Source of the DNA: an uncultured Acetatifactor sp.
GTDB lineage: Bacteria > Bacillota > Clostridia > Lachnospirales > Lachnospiraceae
Direction: 5' to 3'
Assembly: GCA_910585015.1 (NCBI GenBank)
Contig: CAJUCT010000022.1
Span: 2,347 to 59,450 of the forward strand
DNA: 57,104 nucleotides
Both the position numbers and the translations under genes were made by a program. Numbering within the stretch: the first letter of the stretch is position 1; each line of letters starts with the position of its first letter. Shown piece by piece: positions 33,776 through 42,812 of the stretch. The notes beneath the pieces were generated by a model. That model did not search any database. It saw only the letters and a program-made list of their open reading frames with translations, and was not told the DNA's origin.

Positions 33776-34534
33776 ATGAATGAGACAGTCAGCATTATTG
33801 TACCGGTGTACAATGCGGAAAAATATATCGTGGAGACCATAGAGCATGTGGCGGCTCAGACCTATGAGGACTGGGAGATGCTGCTGGTGGTGGACGGCGG
33901 CGGAGATGCTTCGGCCCAGGTGATCCGGGAGTATAAGGAGTCCAGGGGAGAAGAACGTCTGCGGCTTTTTGTCAGGGAGGAGAACAGGGGGGCGGCCCAG
34001 GCCAGGAACATGGGTCTGGAGGAGGCAACCGGCCGGTACATCGCTTATGTGGACGCGGATGATCTGTGGATGCCCGAGAAGCTGGAAATGCAGCTGCAAT
34101 ATATGAGGGAAAAGCAGGCGGCCTTCGTGTTCACAGGGTATGAGTTTGCGGACGAGCGGGGCGTGGGCACCGGCAAGACAGTACATGTGCCGCCCCGGCT
34201 GACCTATAAGGAGGCTCTGAAAAATACAACGATTTTTACTTCCACGGTGATGTTTGATACCAGCCGGATCCCCAAGGAAAAGCTGGAGATGCCGGATATC
34301 AAGAGCGAGGACACGGCGCTGTGGTGGAAAGTGCTGCGGGAGGGTCACGTGGCCTATGGGCTGGATCGGAACCTGGTGCTGTACCGCAGGCCCCAGCAGT
34401 CCCTCTCCTCCAACAAGCTGGAGGCCGTCCGCAGGATCTGGAACCTGTACCGAAGGGCGGAGAAGCTGTCGGTTCCCTATAGCATATATAACTTCTGCTT
34501 CTGGGCCTGGCGGGCGGTGATGAGGAGAATCTAG
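33776..34534 (+). CDS. GT2 family glycosyltransferase
   Basis: A 252-residue GT-A enzyme: N-terminal SIIVPVYNAEKYI, nucleotide-sugar region AYVDADDLW (DxD type) near residue 95, and the acceptor-side motif KSEDTALWWKVL near 180. Soluble, probably membrane-associated, using a lipid-linked acceptor. ATG 33776 follows GGGAG; the long upstream frame overlaps the previous gene and is not real. Last gene before a new promoter. Confidence 0.85.
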   Translation: MNETVSIIVPVYNAEKYIVETIEHVAAQTYEDWEMLLVVDGGGDASAQVIREYKESRGEERLRLFVREENRGAAQARNMGLEEATGRYIAYVDADDLWMPEKLEMQLQYMREKQAAFVFTGYEFADERGVGTGKTVHVPPRLTYKEALKNTTIFTSTVMFDTSRIPKEKLEMPDIKSEDTALWWKVLREGHVAYGLDRNLVLYRRPQQSLSSNKLEAVRRIWNLYRRAEKLSVPYSIYNFCFWAWRAVMRRI

Positions 34535-34539
34535 CACAC

Positions 34540-34568
34540 TGGACGGACAGATGGAGATATGATATAAT
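34540..34568 (+). promoter_or_regulatory. Promoter before the tandem leader elements
   Basis: TGGACG (34540-34545), 17-base spacer, consensus TATAAT (34563-34568). Transcription would start about ten bases before the first tandem element. Confidence 0.6.
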
Positions 34569-34585
34569 AAATATTTAGTCGAACA

Positions 34586-34684
34586 GCATTTGCCCTTCTG
34601 GCGCCCAGAGAATTTACAGACGCCAAAGCGGCTGGAAATTACTCTGCCAGAGACGGTGTCAGGAGGGCGGATGCGGAACTATAA
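34586..34684 (+). promoter_or_regulatory. Structured leader element, tandem copy 1, sugar transferase leader
   Basis: Outer stem GCATTTGCCCTTCTGGCGCC pairs along 20 bases with GGTGTCAGGAGGGCGGATGC. The inner stem CAGAG-AATTT with AAATT-ACTCTG extends by CAG/CTG to the terminal loop ACGCCAAAGCGG (34620-34631). A 3' one-sided bulge CCAGAGAC and the tail GCGGAACTATAAA complete it. Copy 2 follows at exactly 103 bases. Confidence 0.7.
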
Positions 34685-34688
34685 AACA

Positions 34689-34790
34689 GCATTTGCCCTT
34701 CTGGCGCCCAGAGAATTTGCAGACGCCAAAGCGGCTGGAAATTACTCTGCCAGAGTTGGTGTCAGGAGGGCAGATGCGGAACTATATATA
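34689..34790 (+). promoter_or_regulatory. Structured leader element, tandem copy 2, sugar transferase leader
   Basis: Nearly identical to copy 1, with loop ACGCCAAAGCGG at 34723-34734. Differences fall at unpaired or G-U tolerant sites (for example GCGGATGC to GCAGATGC, opposite GCATTTGC). The tail GCGGAACTATATATAAG leads into the ribosome binding site of the gene at 34805. Confidence 0.7.
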
Positions 34791-34804
34791 AGAAGGACAC
34801 AGGA

Positions 34805-36214
34805 ATGCGAAAACTGGAAACATCTAAGAGAATCATATTGCTGGCTCTGTCCGGAGTATGTCTGGCACTGGAGACGCTGGTCTTTGTCTACTACTGGAAG
34901 ACCAATTTCAGTCCCAGTATCACCGCCAGCACCGGAGTGCCGTATTATTGGAGGGCGGATGCCCTGCAGATCGCTTTTTATGTGGTCATGCTGTTTTTCT
35001 TTTCCCACATGTACGGCGGTATGCGGATCGGCTACTTGAAAAACGGGGAGGTGATCTTCTCTCAGGCGTTTGCCAGCCTGGCGGCGGAGGTGTTGTTGTA
35101 TGCCCAGCTGTCCATCATGGCAAAGGAGTTTTTTGTACCTCAGTGTTTTTTTTATATGATGATCATACAGCTGGTAATCATTGTTGTGTGGAACAACATC
35201 GCCTACTGGATATATAAATCCATCTTTCCGCCCCGGAAGATGCTGCTGGTTCACGGGGACAGGCCCATCGAGAGCATTGTGAGCAAATTTAAGGATCGGA
35301 AGGATAAGTACGACATAGTGAAATACATCCATGTGTCGGAGGGACTGGAGAGAGTGTACCAGACGATCACCGAGGGATATGCGCGGAGGGAGTTCCAGGC
35401 CGTGGTGATATGGGACATTCCCACCCAGGAGCGGAACGTCCTGATGAAATACTGCTATGCCCGGTCCATCCGGGTGTATATGATGCCCAAGATCACTGAT
35501 GTTATCATTCGCGGGACAGAGGAACTGCATCTTTTTGATACACCCATTCTGCTGACCAGGGAATATAGCCTGACATTGGAGCAACGCTTTATAAAACGTC
35601 TGATTGACCTGGTGTTTGCCATTTTGTTGTTTGTGATCAGTTCGCCCATCATGCTGATCACGGCCTTTGCCATCAGGCTTTATGACGGGGGCCCGGTACT
35701 GTACAAGCAGGTGCGCTGCACTCTGGATCAGCGGCAGTTTTATATCCTTAAGTTCCGCAGTATGAGGGTGGACGCGGAGCGGGACGGGGTGGCCAGGCTG
35801 GCCCGGAAGAACGACGACCGCATAACTCCCATCGGCAAGTTTATCCGGAAGGTAAGGATCGATGAACTGCCCCAGCTGATCAACATTATCAGGGGAGATA
35901 TGTCCTTTATTGGTCCCAGGCCGGAGCGGCCGGAGATCATTGCCCAGTACATGGAGATGATGCCGGAGTTTGCCTATCGCATGAAGGTGAAGGCGGGGCT
36001 GGCAGGGTATGCCCAGGTCTATGGGAAATACAATACCACACCCTATGACAAGCTGAAACTGGATCTGACGTATATCGAGAATTACTCCACATGGCTGGAT
36101 CTCCAGCTGATGCTGCTGACTTTGAAGGTGCTTTTCTGGCCGGACAGCACGGAGGGAGTGGAGAGCGAGCAGATTACGGCACTGAAGGAATCCATGAGGA
36201 ACGAGGAAAAGTAG
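34805..36214 (+). CDS. Polyprenyl-phosphate sugar-1-phosphate transferase (exopolysaccharide initiation)
   Basis: A 469-residue enzyme: about four N-terminal membrane helices, a Rossmann-like middle, a further helix near 265-290, and the C-terminal bacterial sugar transferase domain (ILKFRSMR, DELPQLINIIRGDMSFIGPRPE). It transfers a sugar-1-phosphate to undecaprenyl phosphate and so starts repeat-unit assembly. A second, short initiating transferase lies at 42172. It has its own promoter and the tandem leader elements. Confidence 0.92.
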   Translation: MRKLETSKRIILLALSGVCLALETLVFVYYWKTNFSPSITASTGVPYYWRADALQIAFYVVMLFFFSHMYGGMRIGYLKNGEVIFSQAFASLAAEVLLYAQLSIMAKEFFVPQCFFYMMIIQLVIIVVWNNIAYWIYKSIFPPRKMLLVHGDRPIESIVSKFKDRKDKYDIVKYIHVSEGLERVYQTITEGYARREFQAVVIWDIPTQERNVLMKYCYARSIRVYMMPKITDVIIRGTEELHLFDTPILLTREYSLTLEQRFIKRLIDLVFAILLFVISSPIMLITAFAIRLYDGGPVLYKQVRCTLDQRQFYILKFRSMRVDAERDGVARLARKNDDRITPIGKFIRKVRIDELPQLINIIRGDMSFIGPRPERPEIIAQYMEMMPEFAYRMKVKAGLAGYAQVYGKYNTTPYDKLKLDLTYIENYSTWLDLQLMLLTLKVLFWPDSTEGVESEQITALKESMRNEEK

Positions 36215-36225
36215 GGAGGCGGCAT

Positions 36226-37317
36226 ATGTGGCAGTGTAACTACGGAAAGGAACCCTTCGATATGAGGCTTTTTTGGCTGCTGTGTATCCGGCGGCTGTGG
36301 GTGATTCTGGCGGGCGCCCTGGCGGGCCTGGCGCTGGTAGGCGGCATTTACTATGTGAAAAACGTGACCCTTGGCGGAGTGATCCCCTATACCATGGACA
36401 GCAAATATTATCTGGAGTATGCCGTTGATCCCAGCGACCAGCAGACTTACTCCTATTTTGCGGCTTATACCTGGAACGATCTCTTAAAGAGCGAGGATAT
36501 GGTGGCGGAGATGCTAAAGGAGTTGTCGGTTCCCATGACAGAGGAAGAGCTTACCGCCAGCTTTGAGGCGCAGCTGATATCGGATCTGCGTATTTGCTAT
36601 ATCCATACCACCAACGAGGATGAGGAAAAGGTGCGTGAGATCGATCGGGTGGCAGGCCTGGCCATCACTGCCGTGGGGGAGCGGCAGAAGGAACTCCTGG
36701 ACGTAAGCCTTCTGGACAGGGGGCAGCCCCGGCTGGCGATGCCGGACCTGCGCACTCTGCGGGCCTGTATACTGGGGGCGGCGCTGGGCGCTTTCGCCGC
36801 GCTGTTCGGACTGGGGTTTTGTGAGATATTGGAGGAGAGGATACAGGTGCCCGGAACACTGGTCAGGCGTTACGGGGCGCCGGTGGCAGGTTATGTGAGC
36901 CGCGGAGGAAGGCCCTCCGGGGAACTGGCGGCCCAGCTGGAGTATCTGTTCCGGGACAAAAAAAAGATCGGCGTCACGGCGGTAAACGGGAAACTGGACC
37001 TAAACAGTGTGGTGAAGCTGCTGGAGAAGCTGGAAGCGCAGGGGACCGCATCCGGGAAAGAGAAGGCCGGGGAGCGGAAATGTCTTCGGGAGTACAGGGC
37101 GGTTTCCAGCTTGTGCCAGGCTCCGGAGGCGGGGGAAGCGCTGCGCGGCCAGGAGGGCATTCTGCTGGTGGTACAAGCAGACTTTGACAGAGGTAAAGCG
37201 ATAGAGGAAATCCTGCGTCAGATGGGACAGTTGGGAGTAACTGTGGACGCCATGGTTCTGGCCGGGGCGGATGAAAGGCTGATACGGCATTATCTATGGG
37301 GGAAAAAGAAGTCATGA
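36226..37317 (+). CDS. Wzz-like chain-length protein with a degenerate ATPase-like cytoplasmic domain
   Basis: A 363-residue protein with two membrane helices (about 22-45 and 178-200) flanking an outer domain of about 130 residues, the Wzz/CapA plan. The C-terminal part begins KKKIGVTAVNGKLDLNSVVK, which resembles the start of a tyrosine autokinase domain. It lacks the Walker A GxGKS/T residues and has no Tyr cluster at the end. So it may be a Wzz fused to an inactive kinase-like domain. ATG 36226 follows GGGAGG. The stop overlaps the next gene as ATGA. Confidence 0.72.
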   Translation: MWQCNYGKEPFDMRLFWLLCIRRLWVILAGALAGLALVGGIYYVKNVTLGGVIPYTMDSKYYLEYAVDPSDQQTYSYFAAYTWNDLLKSEDMVAEMLKELSVPMTEEELTASFEAQLISDLRICYIHTTNEDEEKVREIDRVAGLAITAVGERQKELLDVSLLDRGQPRLAMPDLRTLRACILGAALGAFAALFGLGFCEILEERIQVPGTLVRRYGAPVAGYVSRGGRPSGELAAQLEYLFRDKKKIGVTAVNGKLDLNSVVKLLEKLEAQGTASGKEKAGERKCLREYRAVSSLCQAPEAGEALRGQEGILLVVQADFDRGKAIEEILRQMGQLGVTVDAMVLAGADERLIRHYLWGKKKS

Positions 37318-38093
37318 CTCTGCAATTATTGGTGGCGGCGGTGAACAGAGAACCCCGGGGGCTGGCGGAAGAGATGAGGATTGACAGCGATGCCGTCATT
37401 GTCAGCCAGGGGGAGCGATATGGTTACGAGGAACTGCGGTGGAAGGAGCATGATATACGGTGCTTTTATATGGCGGAGCGGGGGGTGGGTCTAAGCCGCA
37501 ATCACAGTCTGCTGCGCGCTGACGCGGATATCAGCCTGTTTGCGGACGAGGATATTATCTATGAGCCGGGTTATGAGCAGAAGGTGCTTGCGGCCTTCGA
37601 GGAACATCCCCAGGCGGATCTGCTGTTTTTCAATGTGAGGGCCATGCCTGGCCGGGAGACCTACCACAACGAGAACTTTGGCAGAGTGCGTTGGTACAAC
37701 AGCGGACGTTATCCGACCTACAGCCTGGCGGTGCGCACCCGGCGGATACACCAGAAGAATATTACTTTTTCCCTGCTCTTTGGAGGCGGCGCAAAGTACA
37801 GCAACGGGGAGGACAGCCTGTTTATACGGGACTGTCTGAAAGCCGGACTTAAGGCGTATAAAGTGCCGGTGGCCATCGGCCATGAGAGGGAGCGGGAATC
37901 CACCTGGTTTACCGGCTATAATGAAAAATTTTTTTACGACAGAGGGGTATTATATCATTATCTGTACGGACATCTGGCCAGGCTCATGGCACTGCGTTTC
38001 CTGATGTCCCACAGAGGGGGCATGTGCCGGAAGATTCCCTGGCGGAAAGCTTATGAGATAATGGGGCAGGGCATTGCAAAGGCGGAAGAGTAA
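37314..38093 (+). CDS. GT2-like glycosyltransferase
   Basis: A 259-residue GT-A type protein. It has ISLFADEDIIYEPGYE (a DED metal motif, near residue 75), a GRVRWYNSGRYPTYS segment and an acceptor-side NGEDSLFIRDCLKAGLKAY motif. Subfamily and sugar are unknown. The start is the ATGA overlap at 37314; an ATG at 37296 would add six residues. Confidence 0.75.
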   Translation: MTLQLLVAAVNREPRGLAEEMRIDSDAVIVSQGERYGYEELRWKEHDIRCFYMAERGVGLSRNHSLLRADADISLFADEDIIYEPGYEQKVLAAFEEHPQADLLFFNVRAMPGRETYHNENFGRVRWYNSGRYPTYSLAVRTRRIHQKNITFSLLFGGGAKYSNGEDSLFIRDCLKAGLKAYKVPVAIGHERERESTWFTGYNEKFFYDRGVLYHYLYGHLARLMALRFLMSHRGGMCRKIPWRKAYEIMGQGIAKAEE

Positions 38094-38112
38094 GTAAGGA
38101 AGAGGTAAGCGC

Positions 38113-38943
38113 ATGAGAACACCCATGTTCAGCATTCTCATGGTCTCCCTGAATCCAGGCGGCAAGCTGGTGGAGACTATGGAGAGTGTGGTAAGACAAA
38201 GCTATAGGGATTATGAGGTGATTGTCAAGGACGGCGGTTCCGGGGACGGCTCTCTGGAGGCGCTGCGGGCTTATCTGGAGAGACAGGGGTGCCGGGACCG
38301 GGTGCGAATTCTGGAGCAGCCGGACACAGGCATCTATGAGGGTATGAACCAGGCCACCCGGGCGGCCCGGGGAGAGTATTTGTACTTTTTGAACTGCGGG
38401 GATTCCTTTGCCTCGGACCAGGCGCTGGCCCGGGCGGCGGCGGAGATCAGGAGCGTGGGCAGGGAACTTTGCTCCAGGATCTTTTACGGCGATATCTACG
38501 ACGCCCTGCGGGGGCAGGTGGTGGCTTCCAATCCGCATATGGACGATTTTGCCTGCTACCGCAATGTCCCTTGTCACCAGGCATGCATCTACCATCACGG
38601 CCTGTTTGAGGAGCGGGGCTATGAGCCCGGTTACCGGGTGCGGGCAGATTACGAGCATTTCCTGTGGTGCTATTTCCGAAGAGATGCCCGGCCCAGGTAT
38701 ATTCCCGTGACGCTGGCTTCCTATGAGGGAGGCGGGTTCTCCGAGACCCCGGAAAACAGGAGGCGTTCCGCCCGGGAGCACCGGGAGATCACGGCGCTGT
38801 ATATGAGCAGGGGACAGCGGCTGAAATACAGGCTGATCCTGCTGGCCACGCTGGCTCCCCTGCGGACAAAGATGGCGGAAAGCCCGGTCTGGTCGGGATT
38901 CTACAATAGATGCAAAAAGTTGTTATACAGACGGGAGCGATGA
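38113..38943 (+). CDS. GT2 family glycosyltransferase
   Basis: A 276-residue enzyme with FSILMVSLNPGGKL at the N-terminus, VIVKDGGSGDGS, and YFLNCGDSFAS in the DxD position, typical of WcaA/WbbD-like GT2 members. The acceptor motif VRADYEHFLWCYF is intact. Within the exopolysaccharide operon; the next gene starts one base after its stop. Confidence 0.85.
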   Translation: MRTPMFSILMVSLNPGGKLVETMESVVRQSYRDYEVIVKDGGSGDGSLEALRAYLERQGCRDRVRILEQPDTGIYEGMNQATRAARGEYLYFLNCGDSFASDQALARAAAEIRSVGRELCSRIFYGDIYDALRGQVVASNPHMDDFACYRNVPCHQACIYHHGLFEERGYEPGYRVRADYEHFLWCYFRRDARPRYIPVTLASYEGGGFSETPENRRRSAREHREITALYMSRGQRLKYRLILLATLAPLRTKMAESPVWSGFYNRCKKLLYRRER

Positions 38944-38944
38944 G

Positions 38945-40102
38945 ATGGTTTTGTTTGTGGGTGTGACTCTTGTGGTGCTGCTGTTGGCATATTTCTGCAA
39001 CACCGGGGAGAACGTGCAACTACATATGGACAGTATGGGACCCCGGACAATATCAGTAGACAGGGATCTGCAAAGAAAAGGCCCGGGCGGCATGACCCGG
39101 CAGCAGGCGCTGAACCTGTGGATCTGCGGCGGAATCTATGTGATTCTGGCATCGTTATCCGCCTGCCGCATCGCCAGCGGCAACGATTACTGGGTCTACG
39201 TGGATATGTTCAACCTGATCTCCCAGGGGAGACATGTCTCCTCGGAGTTTGGCTTTAACGCCCTGGTGCGCCTTATGCAGTATTTCTTTGGGACGCAGGG
39301 ATATAGCTATCTGCCTATATTTGGCCTGTTTTCCCTGCTGACGGTGTACTTTTTCCTTCGGGCCATATATGAGCAGGGGGATTGGTTTTTAGGGGCTTTG
39401 TTCCTGTTTCTGATGAACGGCTACTATTTTTCCAGTTTCAATTCCGTGCGCTATTACCTGGTGCTGGCCATCGCTCTGTACAGCAGCAAGTATGTGTTAA
39501 GGGGGGAATACCTGAAGTTTATCCTGTGGATTCTGGCGGCCTCCGCTTTCCACAAGTCGGTGCTGGTGGTGATTCCTCTGTATCTGGGCGCCAACTGGTT
39601 GGCGGGGATACGGCTGAAGGGCTGGCATTACGCGGCGGGGGCGCTGCTGGCGGCTAGCCTGGTGTTTGGCAGGGATATGTACCGCTTTGTGATCTTTAAA
39701 ATTTATCCCTACTATGAAAATTCCATGTTTGACACGGTGGATTACTCCCTGTCGAACATCGGTAAATGTCTGGGGACTCTGGTCTTGTCCCTGCTCTGCT
39801 ACCGGCGGGTCATTCGGGATAACCGCCGCAACAGGTTCTACTTTTTCCTGAATCTGGGCGGGCTGGCACTATATACCTGCGGAGCGTTCATTCCTGAAGT
39901 CTCCAGAGTGGCATACTATCTAATATTACCTCAGATCTTTCTGATCCCGAACCTGCTGCGCGGCATTGAGAACAAAATTATCCGGCGGCTGTTGACAGCG
40001 GGGACGGCGTTGGTATTTATCGCTTATTTTGGTCTGTTTCTGCGATCGGCCTATGATGTGAATGTCCGGCTGCTGCCCTATTTGAACTGGATATTCAACT
40101 GA
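38945..40102 (+). CDS. EpsG-like polysaccharide polymerase
   Basis: A 385-residue protein with about ten membrane helices. The EpsG hallmarks are present: GNDYWVYVDMFNLI near residue 80, FNSVRYYLVLAIALYSSKYV, and FHKSVLVVIPLYL. EpsG proteins are Wzy-type polymerases that join repeat units outside the membrane. No MATE-type flippase (Wzx) is visible in the window, although one is expected in a Wzy pathway. It closes this operon segment. Confidence 0.85.
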   Translation: MVLFVGVTLVVLLLAYFCNTGENVQLHMDSMGPRTISVDRDLQRKGPGGMTRQQALNLWICGGIYVILASLSACRIASGNDYWVYVDMFNLISQGRHVSSEFGFNALVRLMQYFFGTQGYSYLPIFGLFSLLTVYFFLRAIYEQGDWFLGALFLFLMNGYYFSSFNSVRYYLVLAIALYSSKYVLRGEYLKFILWILAASAFHKSVLVVIPLYLGANWLAGIRLKGWHYAAGALLAASLVFGRDMYRFVIFKIYPYYENSMFDTVDYSLSNIGKCLGTLVLSLLCYRRVIRDNRRNRFYFFLNLGGLALYTCGAFIPEVSRVAYYLILPQIFLIPNLLRGIENKIIRRLLTAGTALVFIAYFGLFLRSAYDVNVRLLPYLNWIFN

Positions 40103-40248
40103 TATATTTAATGACATTTTGCCGGAGGACAAAAACACATGCGACTGTTATATGAAAATATATCTTTTTACAGGAACCGACAGTGGCGACATGATTGGAC
40201 ATATAGTAAAATGTAAGGGAGCAGTGTAGGAAAGTCGCAAAGTTATAG

Positions 40249-40260
40249 ACACCAAAGTGG
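40249..40260 (+). other. Loop-like 12-mer ACACCAAAGTGG, possible relic of the leader element
   Basis: It matches the terminal-loop consensus ACRCCAAAGYGG of the structured elements, 29 bases before the dehydratase gene, but the surrounding nested stems are missing. It can form a local CACCA/TGGTG hairpin. A stem ATGCGACT/AGTCGCA lies upstream. The rest of 40103-40288 shows no gene. Confidence 0.3.
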
Positions 40261-40288
40261 TGCCCCGGGTGGGCAGATTGGAGTTGTA

Positions 40289-42166
40289 GTGAAGAAATTA
40301 AATGATGTCAGAGTCGGAATATTAAAAATACCTATCACAAGAATTATTCTGCTTGTAGTGACGGATATGTTTTCTATACTGGTTTCCTCGGTGCTGAGTC
40401 TGTATGTGAGGTATGATTTCAGCTTCAGAGACATAGAGCCAATGTTCTGGGAAGCTATTCAAGATGCCTATTTTGTCAATGTATTCGTAACATTGATTAT
40501 ATTTTATATTTTCCGATTATATAACAGCGTATGGCGGTACGCCTCGGATACGGAACTGGTAAACGTGGTCATTGCTGTGATAATATGCGCAGTTATGCAG
40601 CCAGTAATATTTTGGCTGTTGGACACTCATGTTCCTAAAAGCTTCCCGTTTTTTTATGCGTTTTTTTTGGCAATATTTACCGGGGGAGTGAGATTCAGCT
40701 ATCGATTTCTGCGGATGGTACAGAACAGACGTCTGAACCATTATAAGGCGCCGGAGCGGCAAAACTACATGATCGTAGGGGCAGGAGCCTCTGGCAATGC
40801 CATTTTGCAGGAGATTCAGTCCAGTAAATATCTAAGTATGCATGTGGCCTGTTTTATTGACGACAATCCGGGATGTCAAGGTAAGTATCTGCGTGGTGTG
40901 CCAATCGTTGGAGGGCGGGAAAAAATTGCGGAAAGTGTAGAAAAATATGATATAGACGAGATTATCATCGCTATTCCCTCCGCCAGTCGTTCCGCTTTGA
41001 AACCGCTTATTGAGATATGTAAGGAAACGGGTTGTCGGATACAGATACTGCCGGGTATGTACCAGATTATTAAGGGAGATGTGAACGTGTCCAATCTGCG
41101 GGAAGTACAGATTGAAGATCTGTTAGGCAGAGACCCTATCGAAGTCAATGTGGACGAGATCATTGGTTACGTGCAGAATAAGACGGTACTGGTGACCGGC
41201 GGCGGCGGTTCCATCGGCAGTGAGTTGTGCAGGCAGATTGCGCAGCACAATCCGAGGCGTCTGGTTATTCTGGATATCTATGAGAATAATGCCTACGAGA
41301 TACAGCAGGAGCTTAAGCAGAGCCAGCCGGAACTGGATTTAGTGGTACTGATTGCCTCTGTACGCAATACCAGGCGGATGAACGACATTTTTCAGAAGTA
41401 TCGTCCGGATATCGTGTATCATGCGGCGGCTCACAAGCATGTGCCGTTGATGGAGGACAGCCCCAACGAGGCCATTAAAAATAATGTGTTTGGTACACTC
41501 AAGGTAGCGGCGGCGGCGGACCGCTACGGCGTTGGAAAATTCGTCATGATTTCTACGGATAAGGCAGTGAATCCTACCAATATTATGGGGGCTTCCAAGA
41601 GAATCTGTGAGATGGTGATACAGAATATGAACCGCAAGTCACAGACAGAGTATGTGGCAGTGAGGTTTGGCAATGTGCTGGGGAGTAACGGCAGTGTGGT
41701 TCCTCTGTTTAAAAGGCAGATCGAGCAGGGGGGGCCGGTGACCGTGACTCATCCAGATATCATAAGATATTTTATGACCATACCTGAAGCGGTGTCCTTG
41801 GTGCTGCAGGCGGGAGCCTATGCCAGAGGGGGAGAGATCTTTGTGTTGGATATGGGTGAGCCTGTAAAAATCCTGGATTTAGCAAAAAACATGATCAAGC
41901 TGTCAGGCTACCGGGTGGGCGAGGATATTAAGATTGAGTTTACTGGTCTGCGCCCCGGGGAGAAGATGTACGAGGAGTTGTTGATGCGGGAGGAGGGCCT
42001 TAAGGAGACGGCCAACAGGATGATTTATATCGGCAAGCCTATAGAGTATGATGACGAGTTATTCGAGGAAAAGCTACAGTATCTTCAGGAGGCGTCTGTG
42101 AGTGAGTCTCAGGATATTCGGGCGCTGGTGCAGGAGATTGTACCGAGTTATCAGTATGAGGAGTGA
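40289..42166 (+). CDS. Membrane-bound nucleotide-sugar 4,6-dehydratase (PglF/CapD/FlaA1 type)
   Basis: A 625-residue protein with four N-terminal membrane helices (about 10-125) and two Rossmann domains (GAGASGNAI near 165; VTGGGGSIGSELC near 303). The catalytic region is ISTDKAVNPTNIMGASKR. Members convert UDP-GlcNAc to a 4-keto-6-deoxy sugar, the first step to diamino-trideoxy sugars or FucNAc. It probably feeds the transferase at 42172, eight bases after its stop region. GTG start at 40289. Confidence 0.92.
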   Translation: MKKLNDVRVGILKIPITRIILLVVTDMFSILVSSVLSLYVRYDFSFRDIEPMFWEAIQDAYFVNVFVTLIIFYIFRLYNSVWRYASDTELVNVVIAVIICAVMQPVIFWLLDTHVPKSFPFFYAFFLAIFTGGVRFSYRFLRMVQNRRLNHYKAPERQNYMIVGAGASGNAILQEIQSSKYLSMHVACFIDDNPGCQGKYLRGVPIVGGREKIAESVEKYDIDEIIIAIPSASRSALKPLIEICKETGCRIQILPGMYQIIKGDVNVSNLREVQIEDLLGRDPIEVNVDEIIGYVQNKTVLVTGGGGSIGSELCRQIAQHNPRRLVILDIYENNAYEIQQELKQSQPELDLVVLIASVRNTRRMNDIFQKYRPDIVYHAAAHKHVPLMEDSPNEAIKNNVFGTLKVAAAADRYGVGKFVMISTDKAVNPTNIMGASKRICEMVIQNMNRKSQTEYVAVRFGNVLGSNGSVVPLFKRQIEQGGPVTVTHPDIIRYFMTIPEAVSLVLQAGAYARGGEIFVLDMGEPVKILDLAKNMIKLSGYRVGEDIKIEFTGLRPGEKMYEELLMREEGLKETANRMIYIGKPIEYDDELFEEKLQYLQEASVSESQDIRALVQEIVPSYQYEE

Positions 42167-42171
42167 GGCTT

Positions 42172-42795
42172 ATGTATGTGTATGTAAAAAGAGGAATTGA
42201 TTTTGTACTGTCTTTTTTGGGGCTGATTGTGCTGTCACCAGTGTTTTTAGTACTGATTATCGCTATTAAGATTGACTCGCCGGGGCCGATATTGTTTCGG
42301 CAGAAACGGGTGGGGATCCATAAGATGCATTTTGCTATTTTGAAATTCAGAACTATGCGGATTGATACGCCCAAGGATGTGCCCACACATTTGTTGGCTA
42401 ACCCTGAACAATATATTACTCGGGTGGGGAGGTTTTTGCGCAAGACCAGTCTGGATGAACTGCCTCAGATTGTCAATATATTGAAGGGGGATATGGCAGT
42501 TGTTGGTCCTCGGCCCGCTTTGTGGAACCAGTATGATTTGATTGAGGAGAGAGATAAATATGGCGCCAATGACATTCGCCCCGGACTGACTGGCTGGGCG
42601 CAGATCAACGGGCGGGACGAGTTGGAGATTCCCGTGAAGGCGCGGTTTGATGGGGAATATGTGGAGAAAATGGGGATTAAAATGGACTTGAGGTGTTTTT
42701 TTGGCACATTTATCAGTGTACTGCGAGGTGACGGTGTGGTGGAGGGCGGTACAGGAACCATACACGAAGCAGAAAACGCAGGAAAAAATGAGTAG
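42172..42795 (+). CDS. Short bacterial sugar transferase (PglC/EpsL-like)
   Basis: A 207-residue monotopic phosphoglycosyl transferase: one N-terminal reentrant helix (about 8-32), then FRTMRID, DELPQIVNILKGDMAVVGPR and PGLTGWAQINGRDE. It lacks the N-terminal membrane domain of the paralogue at 34805. The preceding dehydratase suggests the substrate is a UDP-6-deoxy-amino sugar. I chose ATG 42172 after GAGGAG. Confidence 0.9.
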   Translation: MYVYVKRGIDFVLSFLGLIVLSPVFLVLIIAIKIDSPGPILFRQKRVGIHKMHFAILKFRTMRIDTPKDVPTHLLANPEQYITRVGRFLRKTSLDELPQIVNILKGDMAVVGPRPALWNQYDLIEERDKYGANDIRPGLTGWAQINGRDELEIPVKARFDGEYVEKMGIKMDLRCFFGTFISVLRGDGVVEGGTGTIHEAENAGKNE

Positions 42796-42812
42796 ATAGA
42801 TTGGAACAGAGA

